In this document: positions 44,410-54,914 of the stretch, piece after piece | How positions within the stretch are numbered: position 1 is the first letter of the stretch | How the letters are laid out: each line of letters starts with the position of its first letter | NCBI GenBank assembly: GCA_013076295.1 | Contig: RQOL01000493.1 | Span: 149,007 to 213,006, forward strand | Source of the DNA: Sanderia malayensis | Taxonomy: Eukaryota; Cnidaria; Scyphozoa; Semaeostomeae; Pelagiidae | Direction of reading: 5' to 3' | Length of the DNA stretch: 64,000 nucleotides | Made by a program: the position numbers and the translations under genes | Notes under the pieces: model-generated | Database searches by the model: none | What the model was told of the DNA's origin: nothing | What the model saw: only the letters and a program-made list of their open reading frames with translations

Positions 44410-46030
44410 ATGAAGAAATTTTCGGAAGATAGAGAATTCATGATCAATTTAGGGCCATTTCAACCCAAACTTGGGTCGTATCCTCGAAATAAGGAGATTC
44501 ATCAATTAAATCAATGCAGGTTTAATTCAGATTGGTTCCATGAATTTTCTCATCTGGAATATTCCATGGTCAAGGGCGCCGCGTTTTGTTTCATCTGTCA
44601 GTTATTTCCAACAAGAGTTGATCACGAGAAGTCTGACGATGCTTGGACAGTGAAAGGAATCCGTCAGTGGCACAAGATGAAAGGCAGAGGGAAATCCAAG
44701 CAAGGAAAGTTGTCAGGTCACTTATCAAGCAATAGCCATAAAGCTTCGTTAGATGCGTTGGTTGCATTTTAACGCACGTTTCAACACATAAACAACATCA
44801 TGGATAAAGAACAGATGAAGCTTTGCATAGAAGCAGAAGCAGAGAAGCAAAGAAATCGAGAAGCTATCAAGATTCTGATAGGTGTTGCACGCGTCCTGGC
44901 CCGCCAAGCCTTGTTTTTGTAAGGAAATAACTCTGAAAACGATGCAAATTGGTAATTTCTATCAATTAGTTCTCCTCGTTGCCAGGCATTCCCCAGCATT
45001 GAAACATTGGTTAGATGAAACTGAAAAGCGTCGGCAACGTGCAACATATCTGAACTGACGTTCACAGAATGAATTCTTGCAGCTATTGTCTGACGATGTG
45101 AGTGAAAAAGTTAAAGCGGAAATTGAAACTGCACAGTTTATTGCAGTTACGGCCGACACCACCCCAGATGCTTCACATCTTGACCAACTTTCTGTAGTTT
45201 TACGTTACGTTACTCCTTCTCGTGCTATCCATGAGCGACTGCTTGACATGAATGACGTCGATAAAAAAACAGGAGACGGACAAGCACTAGCCATTTTGAC
45301 GTCGCTTCGCAAAAAGAAACTAGCACTGAATCAATTGTATTTCAGTCTTATGATTATACATCTTCTATGTCAGGCAGGTTCAAGGGATGTCAAACAAAGA
45401 TGTCGGAGTATCTTGAAAGGAGCATACCATACTTTCCTTGCCTCGCACACAGGATTAACACAACTGTGGAACATAGTTGCGAAGCAAGTGTCGTCATCGC
45501 AGCCATGTTTGATGTTTTGGAGATGATATATGTTTTTTTACCTCGAGTACTAAGCGTTACATGGCGTTGCAAAAAGCAGCAAAGGATAACGAGATAGAAG
45601 GTGCACTTGCGCTGAGAAATCTTCCATGACTCACTGGGTTGCCCGCTCAGAATCTATCACGGCAGTTTGGGCAAGCTTTGAAGGAATTGTTTATGCGTTG
45701 GAGAACGAGATGCAATCATCAGATGCGAAAACAAAGATAAAAGCCAGAAATCTTCTAGCGTGTTCCTTCAAGTCTTTTGAATTTATTATTGCAATAATGT
45801 TTATGCGGAATGTGATGTCGAAAACCAAAATATTAACAAAACAAATTCAAACTATTGATCTAAACATTGTCGATGCTTTAGAAGCTCTTAATGCGACCAT
45901 CAACATTTTGAAGTATTTGAGGAGTAACGAAGACGACATAAATCTTCAAATCGAAGCTGCTATTGTTTTTAATTCCAAACATGGCATCAATGCTCAATCT
46001 GAGTTTGCAAAGCACCACAGAAAAGAGTAG
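44410..46030 (+). pseudogene. hAT transposase relic (TTF zinc finger + DUF4371)
   Basis: The N-terminal zinc-finger part (FQPKLGSYPRN, AAFCFICQLFPTR, KLSGHLSSNSHKASL) is in frame at 44410-44772. DUF4371 follows in other frames: AVTADTTPDASHLDQLSVVL with the catalytic Asp, YDYTSSMSGRFKG, YFPCLAHRINTTVEH, then MTHWVARSES and the helical region to 46030. Multiple stops and shifts. The dimerisation domain is not recognised. It is related to but distinct from the intact hAT copies at 26.3 and 33 kb. Confidence 0.75.
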
Positions 46031-46109
46031 TGTCACGGAGAATAGACGACAACTCAAACAATGCTATTCATCTGGATCTAACAGAGCATTACAGGAAAGA
46101 ACTTCTCCT

Positions 46110-46156
46110 AGTGATTGACAACAATACTTCTCCAAGAAGTATTGTTGTCAATCACT
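46110..46156. repeat. Perfect hairpin, 22-nt arms
   Basis: AGTGATTGACAACAATACTT... (46110-46131) and its exact complement (46135-46156) separated by only 3 nt. It lies between two hAT relics. Same character as the hairpin pairs at 22.9 and 37.4 kb. Confidence 0.9.
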
Positions 46157-46266
46157 TATTATAATGATATTGATAGGTTGTTAGTTTTTCATTAATATAG
46201 TATATGCCTTATTTTTAAGATGACTTGGGCGAAAGCGAAGTAACCTTATGAAATTGTGTTGGAGCA

Positions 46267-47297
46267 TTGGAGTATCTTGTAAGCCATTTAGACAGAGCTT
46301 CTACTTTGCTGAAAGAAACGAAATCTGCAGAAACAATTCAATCAAAAGATTTCCTCTCAAGTAGTATTGATCTTGCGACACTTACAAAAAACTGTGCATC
46401 AGTACTCTATGATACATCCAAAAAGAAACTGAAGCATTATGAAAACAGCTTTCAATTGAACCTAACCTACAATCAACTATCGAACTGCCAAACTGGGATC
46501 CTGGATTGCGGCCTCAGTCTCTCAATGCGAACCAAAAAACGTATTTGTTACAAAAGGGATCTTGTCCACCAAAACTGGTGAGATTCCCACAAATAATGAA
46601 ATCCCTGCTCACAAACAAAGAAAATTCAGTTCCAGATGGTACGAAGAGTATCCCCATTTGAAATACAGTGTCGCCAAGGATGCAGCATTTTGCTTTGTGT
46701 GTTCTTTGTTTAAAGAGCCAAAGCAAGACAAAACATGGACAGAGCCTGGTGTCTCATCTTGAAGTAAAATGAAAAGTCGAGGAACAGCTAAGAAGGGTAA
46801 GTTATCAGGAAATTTCAGTTCTGACAGCCATCAAGAAAATATGAGGATGTTTGCACGTTTCTGTCATCCATTATGTCATGTAGATGTCATGCTGGACAGG
46901 TCCCTTCGTAATGGAAAAATCATGGAAGAAGCTCACAGGCTACAAACCATTGAAGCAGTTACGATTTTAATGGATATAACCACATTGGCACGTCAAGATA
47001 TAGCCTTCCGTGCGGATTGCAAATTGGAAAAAAGTAGAAGTTTTAATCAAATTACGCAATTGGTTGCCCGACATTGTCCGTTGTTAGATAATTGGTTGAA
47101 CAGTCGTTCATCAAGAGCATACAACGTCACTTATATGTCAACAGAATCAGTTTGAGTATATTGATTTTTTTGAATCAATTATGTTCATGAAAAACATCAT
47201 GCAGAATACAAAACAAATGACGGAGGCCCTGCAGTCAGAGGAATTGAATGTAATGGATGCAATGACAATTGTTGAAAGCACTGTAAAGAAAATCTCG
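46267..47297 (+). pseudogene. Second hAT transposase relic of the same type
   Basis: Parallels the relic just upstream: EIPTNNEIPAHKQRKFSSRW, AAFCFVCSLFKEPKQDKTW, then a stop where tryptophan or similar is expected, KMKSRGTAKKGKLSGNFSSD and a helical stretch to ~47160, then MFMKNIMQNTKQMTEALQS. It is truncated at ~47298, where a Harbinger transposase begins in another frame. Confidence 0.7.
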
Positions 47298-48249
47298 AAA
47301 TTCCATACTGGCAGTATGATCTGTTCGACCTGGAGAATATCTCTAACAACGAATGTAAAGCCGAATTTTGGTTTTTAAAAGAAGATATTTATAATCTAGT
47401 TAATATATTGCAACTGCCGGAAGAGCTTGTGATGCACAACAGACTCAAATTGGATCCATTAGAAGGCCTTTGCATTTTGCTAAAGAGGTTTGCATATCCA
47501 CACAGGTATCTAGATATTGTCCCTCGCTTTGCAAGGCCAATTCCAGAATTGTGCATTATTGCTAACCATATTATGAAACTCATCGACAATCGATGGGGGT
47601 TTCTTCTAAAAGGTTTTAACCAGCCTCATTTATCTCGAGCTGACTTTGTGACATATGCGAATGCTATCCATGCTAATGGTGCGCCTTTAACAAATTGCTA
47701 GGGGTTTATTGATGGTACAGTGCGACCAATTTCCAGACCTTGTAGGAATCAGAGATCAGTTTATAATGGACAAAAAAGAGCTCATACTATAAAATTTCAG
47801 TCTGTTGCGACACCTGATGGACTAGTTTCTCTACTTTCTGGTCCATATGAAGGAAAGAGCCATGACATTGGAATGCTACTCCAACTTCTTGAGCAGTACT
47901 CTGTATCTCCAGGTGGAGAGATTTTGTGTTTGCATGGAGATCCAGCATATCCACTGCGACCCCAACTACAAGCACCATTCAAAGGAGCACTACTGACACC
48001 TGGCCAGCAGCTTTGGAATACGGGGATTCTGTGAGAGTTAGTGTGGAATGGCTTTTTGGTGACATAGTCAATTACTTTAAGTTTATTTATTTTAAAAAGA
48101 ATTCAAAATTTCAGCTCAGTGCAGTTGGGACAATTTATAGGGTCTTCACTCTTCTCAAAAATGCTAGATGCTGCCTGTGTAAAAGCATGGCATTAGAATA
48201 TTTTAATGTTGATCCCCCACATATAGTGGAATACTTTATTTTACCCTGA
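47298..48249 (+). pseudogene. PIF/Harbinger transposase (DDE_Tnp_4), broken
   Basis: Starts IPYWQYDLFDLENIS, then EFWFLKEDIYNLVNIL, LCILLKRFAYPHRYLD, the first catalytic Asp in FIDGTVRPISRP, the second in GPYEGKSHDIGML, GDPAYPLRPQLQAPFKGA, and the Glu in VRVSVEWLFGDIVNYFKF. All three DDE residues are readable. Two defects: TAG at 47699-47701, where the family has Trp (NNCWGF), and a one-base slip near GGGG at ~48019. It is otherwise full length, so its loss of function is recent. Its partner gene lies convergent at 48360-49157. Confidence 0.85.
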
Positions 48250-48359
48250 AGCAAAGTTGGAAATCATCTGTAAAAGAATGTGACTGTGAATGCTATTTTT
48301 TGGAGGTTGAGCTTTCATTAACTATTAATTATTTTTCTACTAATTTATATCATAATATT

Positions 48360-49157
48360 AATTGCAATTTACTGCTAATTTGGCCAAGCCTTTTCAAAGC
48401 CTCTGTGAGCATTTGGGTGAGCTGGCTTTGATTTTGAAGCAACTGCACTATGATTTGGTTTTGTTGCTGCAAATGCTGTTCAATCAAACTAAGCCTCATC
48501 TCCAAGGTACTCTCATTTGAATGTGCACTACCATCTCTCTTTTTTTGTTCTTCAATGAACTGCTTGTGTCTCACCTTTTCTTCAATTTCCTGCTTTTTCA
48601 AATCCAGCTCTTTCCACTTCACTTCTATATCTTCCTTCACTTTCTTCTCCAGAATTGCAAATGTGTCTTTGCCCACTGAGACTCTTTTCTTCTTTTTCAT
48701 CATTGGCTCTTTACCTTTACCCTCTTCTGCCCTTCGTTTCTGGGTCTCTCCAAATGTTTCTAGAGATTTGCTGCCTGGCTTCTTTAGCTTTTTCCATTTC
48801 CACCTCTTATTTGTCAGATTTGACCTTATCTGCTTACTGTTGACCGACTGCAGCAGTAGTGAAGACTTCAATCAACTCATCCACCAGTTGATCTTTCTCT
48901 GCAGGGTCCGGCGAAATCCCACTGTCTTTCTCCTCCTCTCTATTAATTTTCTCCTGTCAAACAGAACTTGAAAGTGTTCCCTAATCGAGCGCGGGGAACA
49001 CTCAAACTTGGGGACAGCAATCTTCGCCAGGTTCTCGGAGATTTGTTTCCACAAGTCACCCCTGTGGATGCTTCCAGGCCTTGTCGTCCAAACTTCTGAG
49101 GCATATACTTCTCGTAACAATAAAATGTTATGTTCTTTTGTCCACTTGAATCTTTTA
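48360..49157 (-). pseudogene. Harbinger Myb/SANT-like DNA-binding protein, broken
   Basis: Harbinger elements carry a second gene that brings the transposase to the element ends. From an acceptor at ~49158: KRFKWTKEHNILLLREVY, GSIHRGDLWKQISENL, RSIREHFQVLFDRRK (trihelix/Myb-like). After a one-base slip in an A4 run, SGISPDPAEKDQLVDELIEV (the family's SGISPEP motif) appears. Two in-frame TAA codons follow near 48800-48840, then a lysine/glutamate-rich coiled coil and a glutamine-rich C-terminus (QQQNQIIVQLLQNQSQL). It is convergent with the transposase. Confidence 0.75.
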
Positions 49158-49199
49158 CTAAAAAATACCCAGGTTGACTTAGGCCGGAAGAGCTTTATT

Positions 49200-50205
49200 T
49201 CAAGAAATTTTCAATAGTGTTCCAAACCACCTTAGGAGGGGTACATATCGAATATAAACAGCGAATAGAACTTTGAGAAACTCACCTTTATACTTTGCGA
49301 AGAGTAGACGAAGAAGCCATTGTCTACTAAGAATACTTAAAACGACGAAAAACTACGAAATTCTAGTGAAACTGTTGATAAATGTACGAATGTTGCGGCA
49401 AAACGTCGGCTCGGTCAACCATTGTTCTGAGAACAATGCGCTCTTTAACCGGAAATGCATTTTCATTGGCTAACGCGATTTTTCTTAGCGACGTGGTAGC
49501 AACGGGTCTGGCTATAGATTTTCACAATGAAAAGCCTATGGAGCTACGCCTGTTCTAAAAGTGGGTTTTATCACGTTATTTTGGTAAAATATTGCACAAA
49601 ATATGTTTTGTTGTAGATTTGTATATGATATTTCGAATTTGTCAAGCTTTGATGTTTTTATTGGTATATGTTTTTTCAGTTTATTGTTTTTGCTTCGTTG
49701 CAAACTTTTATTCTGTTAACAAATTTGTTCGTTTGGTGATCTCTCTATAATTATCCACAGACATATTAAAAACGTTTATAAATAGTAATCAACTTTTTTT
49801 CAATAATTTGACGATTCCCTAAGCCATTTGAAAGCCACACTGATATTCGCTGCCACACCTATTTTGTCGGCAAATTACTTGTACCCCCCTCCATCAAAAG
49901 TTTCTAGGTCTCCAAATCGCTCTAAAAAAGAATGCACAGAAAAGGAGGTTTTCTGACAACATCTATGTTATCGATAGATGTTGGTGCATTTTCAAGCATT
50001 ACTCTCCTCGTAGACACAAAGTTCCATTTCATATAAGTTTTTCAGGCTACTTCTGAAACACTCAACGCCAAATCGTTTCGATTTATATTTGCCTTATGTA
50101 ACGAATATGCTCTTGTATCCTTTGAACAGGGCAAAGGGGAAATAAAGTATATAGGCACTTTTTAGACTACCTTATCTCTAAAAAGTGTTTATGTAAGCAA
50201 GTGAT
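49200..50205. other. Spacer between the Harbinger element and the PAN-domain exon
   Basis: Probably includes the Harbinger terminus and the first intron of the matrix-protein-like gene. I could not place a terminal repeat with a TWA duplication. No exon supported. Confidence 0.4.
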
Positions 50206-50209
50206 ATAC

Positions 50210-50581
50210 CTTGAACAAAATTGCCCTCCAGTTTTTCACATTTTCTTGTTTCGTGCATTTATGTTCTGCAGTTGGATAAATCTCACAACTCTTTTCATTG
50301 CTATTGCCACTTAGATTTGGTTCTGAAATTTTGCTGTTATAGTTGATGACGCGACAACCATACGAGTGTAAGCATCGCTGAACACACTGCATTTCGCTCG
50401 TAACTTTGTATGCAATACGATGTTCAGATGGAGGACATATGAATCTTGCATCTTCTGAGATGCTTTCAACCATACCCGTCATTGCTCGCGTTCTTACTGC
50501 CATAAAAATCGTGCTGATTAGAAGTTTTGATACCAGAGCGAACAGCCATATTTTATGATGCATTGATTGAAATGACAGCAT
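50210..50581 (-). CDS. Probable first coding exon (signal peptide + PAN/Apple domain) of the split matrix-protein-like gene
   Basis: Reads from ATG at 50581 (or 50563, MHHKIW) through a hydrophobic signal segment (LFALVSKLLISTIFMAV) into a cysteine-rich PAN/Apple-like domain: FICPPSEHRI, MQCVQRCLHSYGCRVINYN, SCEIYPTAEHKC, NWRAILFK. It ends at a good donor GTATATC in phase 0. The next minus-strand exons at 36623 and 36439 start in phase 0, and secreted PAN + fibrinogen-like proteins are common in anthozoans, so I infer one gene with a ~13.6-kb transposon-filled intron. The upstream codons made of the AC repeat are not coding. Confidence 0.6.
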
Positions 50582-50607
50582 ATTTATTGCCTTATATGTG
50601 GCTTTTT

Positions 50608-50610
<3 letters not shown>

Positions 50611-50648
<38 letters not shown>
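50611..50648. repeat. (AC)n microsatellite
   Basis: Nineteen AC units, ~30 bp upstream of the ATG of the PAN-domain exon on the minus strand. Confidence 0.95.
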
Positions 50649-50653
<5 letters not shown>

Positions 50654-51512
50654 AAACTAAGATAACTAAATAGATGAAGCCAAATCCAGAGCTTATTACA
50701 GATTGGCAATAAGGTAATTGTGATCAACTAATTATATTGATTGACTAATCCTATTGCAATGCCAAGCCGCACCCTGAGGTGTTTCTTTGAAAATTGTTAT
50801 GTTGACATAAATATATGAAAGTTCTTTTTCTTTAACAGAATATAAGCCCAATTATGTTCGTGTTCAATTGCTTTTAGTTTGCTGAAGTAGCTAATTACTT
50901 TTGCTTTCAATTGAGCTTTTTATTGAAATGCAACAAGTCCAGATATTATTGGCGAACGCTGTAAAGAATTATTTTATTTCTACTTGTCACTGGCACCATA
51001 TAAGAATTGGACTCGGGTGAGAAGCATTGTCTTATTAAAGTAAAAGGAATTTTGGCCGTTCTCCTCTGTTTATTTGGTCAAAGAAAATATTTCCATGGTT
51101 CTCATTAAAGTGCCTCTACAGAAAACAGCTGTTTATCAATTGAAAATATTCGAACTTAGAGATTCAAATTCGCTAATTTGGAATCTGTTTATATTTTATA
51201 GTCTGGCGGCTGTCACACCCTCTGATCAAAAAAGTCAACCAAATTGGAAAGTATAGGTAATACACGTTATACAGGTTATACATATTATGGATAAATAATT
51301 TGCCCCATGTTCAAGAGTAAGCACATGGCAGGTGTTGTGCCGTTTATTGTCATGCCCCGCTTGCTCTTACTGCTCTGTCTGGGTTTATATCTATCCAAAA
51401 ATGTTCCATTTCAAAACCATAAGGTACTCTTAGATTCCGAAAATAAGAACCGATCAGTATTCGCGTGTTTAGTAAAAAAGCGCGAATGTTGATTGTCATG
51501 TCATACGAGGCG
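50649..51512. other. Unassigned spacer
   Basis: AT-rich; contains the presumed promoter of the PAN-domain gene. No coding exon or repeat recognised. Confidence 0.4.
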
Positions 51513-51516
51513 TTAA

Positions 51517-51982
51517 AGGGAATGTGAAAAGATAAAAGGCTGTGTTTAAAAATAGATCGAGATTTAATTCAATGAAGACATGCGCAGTATAGCGTCACGT
51601 AAACTGATCACATGAATATTTTGAGATCAGTCATGAGAACGGGAAGGGAATGCAAAATGGCAACAACAACAGGCCTAATTTTGGCCGACATCCATTCCGC
51701 GGTTTCTCCAAGAAAATGGAAATGTAAACGACGTTTTATTCCGTCAAATTCCTCCCATAATTTCTTTGCTCTATCACCATATCCAAGACACGTTTGGCAG
51801 CTTTTCTTGGCGGAGAACGAAGCTGTGGATCACTGTTCACCATTTTCCAGTTCACTGACTTCATGCAGAGAGACTGTTCATGTGAAAAATTACGTCTTCC
51901 CTTTGCGTTTCCTGGTTGGTTAATAAACCAAATCAATTTTTAGCAGTTGCGAAAGCACGCCTTTTAACCTTGCACATTCCCT
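51517..51982. mobile_element. MITE with TTAA target duplication
   Basis: Inverted ends AGGGAATGTG, then a divergent heptamer, then AAAAGGC, each flanked by TTAA (51513-51516, 51983-51986). TTAA targets are used by piggyBac and Kolobok transposases. The 466-bp interior is non-coding. Confidence 0.7.
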
Positions 51983-51986
51983 TTAA

Positions 51987-52965
51987 GAGTACAGAAGTAG
52001 TGATCACAGTGTCGTCATCTGCATGGGTAAAATCAACCAGTTTATACAACAATGAGAAACTACACAAGCTATAGCCACCACAACCTTTTAAAGTGCTAAT
52101 GCAACGAAATTTCACATATCGATTTTTTTATTTTAAATGAAAGCCAAAGATGTACTGATCAGTTTGATGCAATTTTGACGTGCATCTGACAAGTATAAGT
52201 TACTTTAATTGATTTGCGTTCTGGCACAGAATGTAAATCTTTGAAATGCCCTTCAACCGGATGGTGCTCAGTGAACCAATGCTTTATTACAGCTTCTTGA
52301 TTGGCCCTTTAACAAAAGTCTCTTGCGTAAGAAAATACAAATGACCTACAACTTACTGTTGCTGATTTGTTGAAACAAAACAATAAGTCAGCACCGATTT
52401 GTTAAATGAAACAATATAACAATCAGAACAAATGCTATTTGGCGTGTTCAATGCCCAACCCACCACACCACGCACGAAAGCGAAGCGAAAGTGCGATTGA
52501 TTTTTAAAATCTTTGTTTGCATAAACAACTAAATTATTTTCTTCCATAACTTAGGTTCACACGATCGTATTTAAAACTAGCTGTTAACATTGTTAAAATG
52601 AGTGCTGCTGTGATGTAACCAGGACTAAAGCATCTAGCATTTGATTAAATGCACATCAACAAGTTGAAATCTGAAGTCAGGATTTTCTGGACCGGGATTA
52701 CTTTCAAAAAAACAATAAAACATGATGATGGTGCAAATGATGATACAATAGTTTTTAAGGCCTACTTCCGCACAGCTTTTCGATTCTGCTTGCAGGCATT
52801 CATTGTTATCATTATTTTTATTTATATTGGGTTGTGATGATGTTACGACGGACTAACATCAAAAGGATCGTTGCTACAGACTAGCAGCACAAGAATTTCA
52901 AAAAGAAAACAAAAGTTGATTTTGTTAAATGACGCCACCATTACATCATCGCGTGGGTATGAATG
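51987..52965. other. Unassigned spacer
   Basis: Nothing supportable seen: no long frame, no inverted termini, no tandem array. Confidence 0.4.
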
Positions 52966-52968
52966 AGG

Positions 52969-53760
52969 GCTCAATTTGCCAGGCCCAACCAAAGTACAGT
53001 AGCTTGGCCAAGCGTGCGTGTGTGATAATGTTGCCCTACAAATTTGTCAAGGTTCTACTTGGCTCTTTTAATCAAGGTAATCCAAAATTTGGAGATACAG
53101 CTGGGAAACAATGTGTTTGTAATTCTGTGGCTGCAATTATTTTTTTCAACAGTGAAAAATGTTGCTCGTTGGAACAGCATAGATCTGGACATACACTTTT
53201 TTTTTTAATAAGCAACCGCTCAATAAGCAACTAGGGCTGGATTGACCCTAACATTAAGCAACTCGAGGGCTCAATTGAATTACTGTTAGCAACTTTCATG
53301 TTGTTTGGAAAATGTTTGGTTCTTCTATTTTTACGTTGAAGTTCTTGATTAACATGTTTACACTTACTGACTAAGTCTTGTGTTGTAGGCATTACAGTTG
53401 ATGATTTTGACCCACGAACTTAGGAGTGGTACCCGGGGACAGGAGAGGCTGTTATAAGTACAAACCATTTTAAGCAACTTTGAGGGCTAAAATATCCAAA
53501 ATTTTAAGCAACTTTCAGGGCTGGACCAAAGTCTAGTTGCTTATTAAAAAAAAAAGTGTAGTACTTGATAGAGACGATGAAATTTATAAAAGTTTGAACA
53601 CAGATAAATTTCTTTCTGTACTTGATATTCCAAAAAATATTGTTATTCAAAATTCAAAAATAACTTTGCACATGCTTTCAAATATCACAGGAGTACTTTT
53701 TGCCCCTCAAAGTTTAGGATTCACTGATCAAGGCTTCCTGCAGCACAGGGATGTTGGCTC
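52969..53760 (+). pseudogene. Cysteine-peptidase-like transposon relic split by a MITE
   Basis: Before the MITE: KVLLGSFNQGNPKFGDTAGK, QCVCNSVAAIIFF (a plausible catalytic Cys-Asn). After it: VLDRDDEIYKSLNTDKFLS. The layout resembles papain-like peptidase domains of the viral-tegument-protease/OTU type that recur in cnidarian mobile elements; this is from memory and tentative. The two halves do not join in frame when the MITE is removed, and no full-length gene exists here. Confidence 0.35.
53194..53558. mobile_element. MITE with A10/T10 inverted ends, TA duplication
   Basis: Perfect 23-bp inverted ends CACTTTTTTTTTTAATAAGC..., flanked by TA on both sides (53192-53193, 53559-53560). AAGCAACT and AGGGCTGGA motifs recur inside. 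It interrupts the peptidase-like relic, so it is younger than that gene. Confidence 0.75.
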
Positions 53761-53767
53761 GGGATGA

Positions 53768-54242
53768 TTCGCTGACCTTCCACTTTGTTAAACTTGAACG
53801 TGAGACTGGGTTGATTTTCGTTTGCCATTTTATCATGATTGTATTGTATTACTGAATCATGGAGCAATAGAAGAGTATCTTTTTTGTTTAACATTCTTAA
53901 AATTTACAGGAAAGTAATGGTTTGTTGTCCATTGTTATTTTTCCATTTCAGTTCACATAATAGAGTAGGACATATGTAGAACGCAAATCTTAGGATAGTA
54001 TATCCCTTGTTTCACCTTGAATCAGGCCACCTTTTGCGAAAAATATCTCAACGCTGTGACGTCAGAGTGATGATCCAAAATGGAAGTCAATGACTTTTTC
54101 GAACGTCGCCTGGTTGTTTTTTAATAGCTCCACTCAGGGTGGGAATATTTGAGCTCCGGCTGAACCACTATAAGGGCGAATCTTTTAGCCGTTTGTTCTG
54201 AAAACAATTTGTGTCATTTTGTTTAAAGTTAAGACACAATTT
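53768..54242. other. Unassigned spacer
   Basis: Contains one TGACGTCA near 54056. No gene or repeat recognised. Confidence 0.4.
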
Positions 54243-54245
54243 TAA

Positions 54246-54911
54246 GGCCCCGTTTACACGAGAGAAAAAGATACGGACCCAAAAGGTCCGTGCCTTTTGG
54301 GTACGATATGGAACGATTGTATAGCGTTTACACGGGAACGGACTCAAAAAGCTATTGAGTTTACACGAGAACGGATCCAATTGTTGAGCATGCGCAGTTG
54401 TTCAAGTAAGGCGTGTTTTTGTTGTCAGTTACTTGTAATTGCGCCAAAACACTCTCAGAAAATGGGCGAACACGAATTTCCTTCCTTCACCTGCCCCAGT
54501 TGTTTGGTTCAACATGAACTTCAATCGCTGTCGATGTTGTTCGCAAACTAAACTTACCACACACAACAAAAGAAGCTATATTGGAAACATCAGAGACAAA
54601 ATTGATATTACTTGCTTTTCAATAGGCCCAGACATTTGTTACTGCTTATATTTTGGACTTCCCCCGATAACACAACCTCAGTTGCAACAGCCTCAGTTCA
54701 GTGCCGTGCCTGTTCTGGTTCCGTTCCAAGCGTTTACACGACACCGATACGGAACGGACCCAAATGGATCCGCTTTTCTAGCGTGCCCAAAAAGATACGA
54801 TCCCGTTCCCACAAGAGGAACGGATCCATGCGTACCCGTGTAAACGAAAACACCTATCGTAACCATTTTTGGAACGGATCCACTCGATCCGTTCCCGTGT
54901 AAACGGGGCCT
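54246..54911. mobile_element. Harbinger-type MITE with TAA duplication
   Basis: Perfect inverted ends GGCCCCGTTTACACG, flanked by TAA (54243-54245, 54912-54914). The 666-bp interior carries many copies of TTTACACG followed by GAACGGA, and GGATCC-type motifs, in both orientations. Non-coding. The ends differ from those of the elements at 18.0-19.5 kb. Confidence 0.8.
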
Positions 54912-54914
54912 AAG

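Noticed and set aside
50611..50644. Coding extension of the PAN-domain exon through a Cys-Val repeat
   Set aside because: It is translation of an AC microsatellite; the real start is an ATG downstream at 50581 or 50563.
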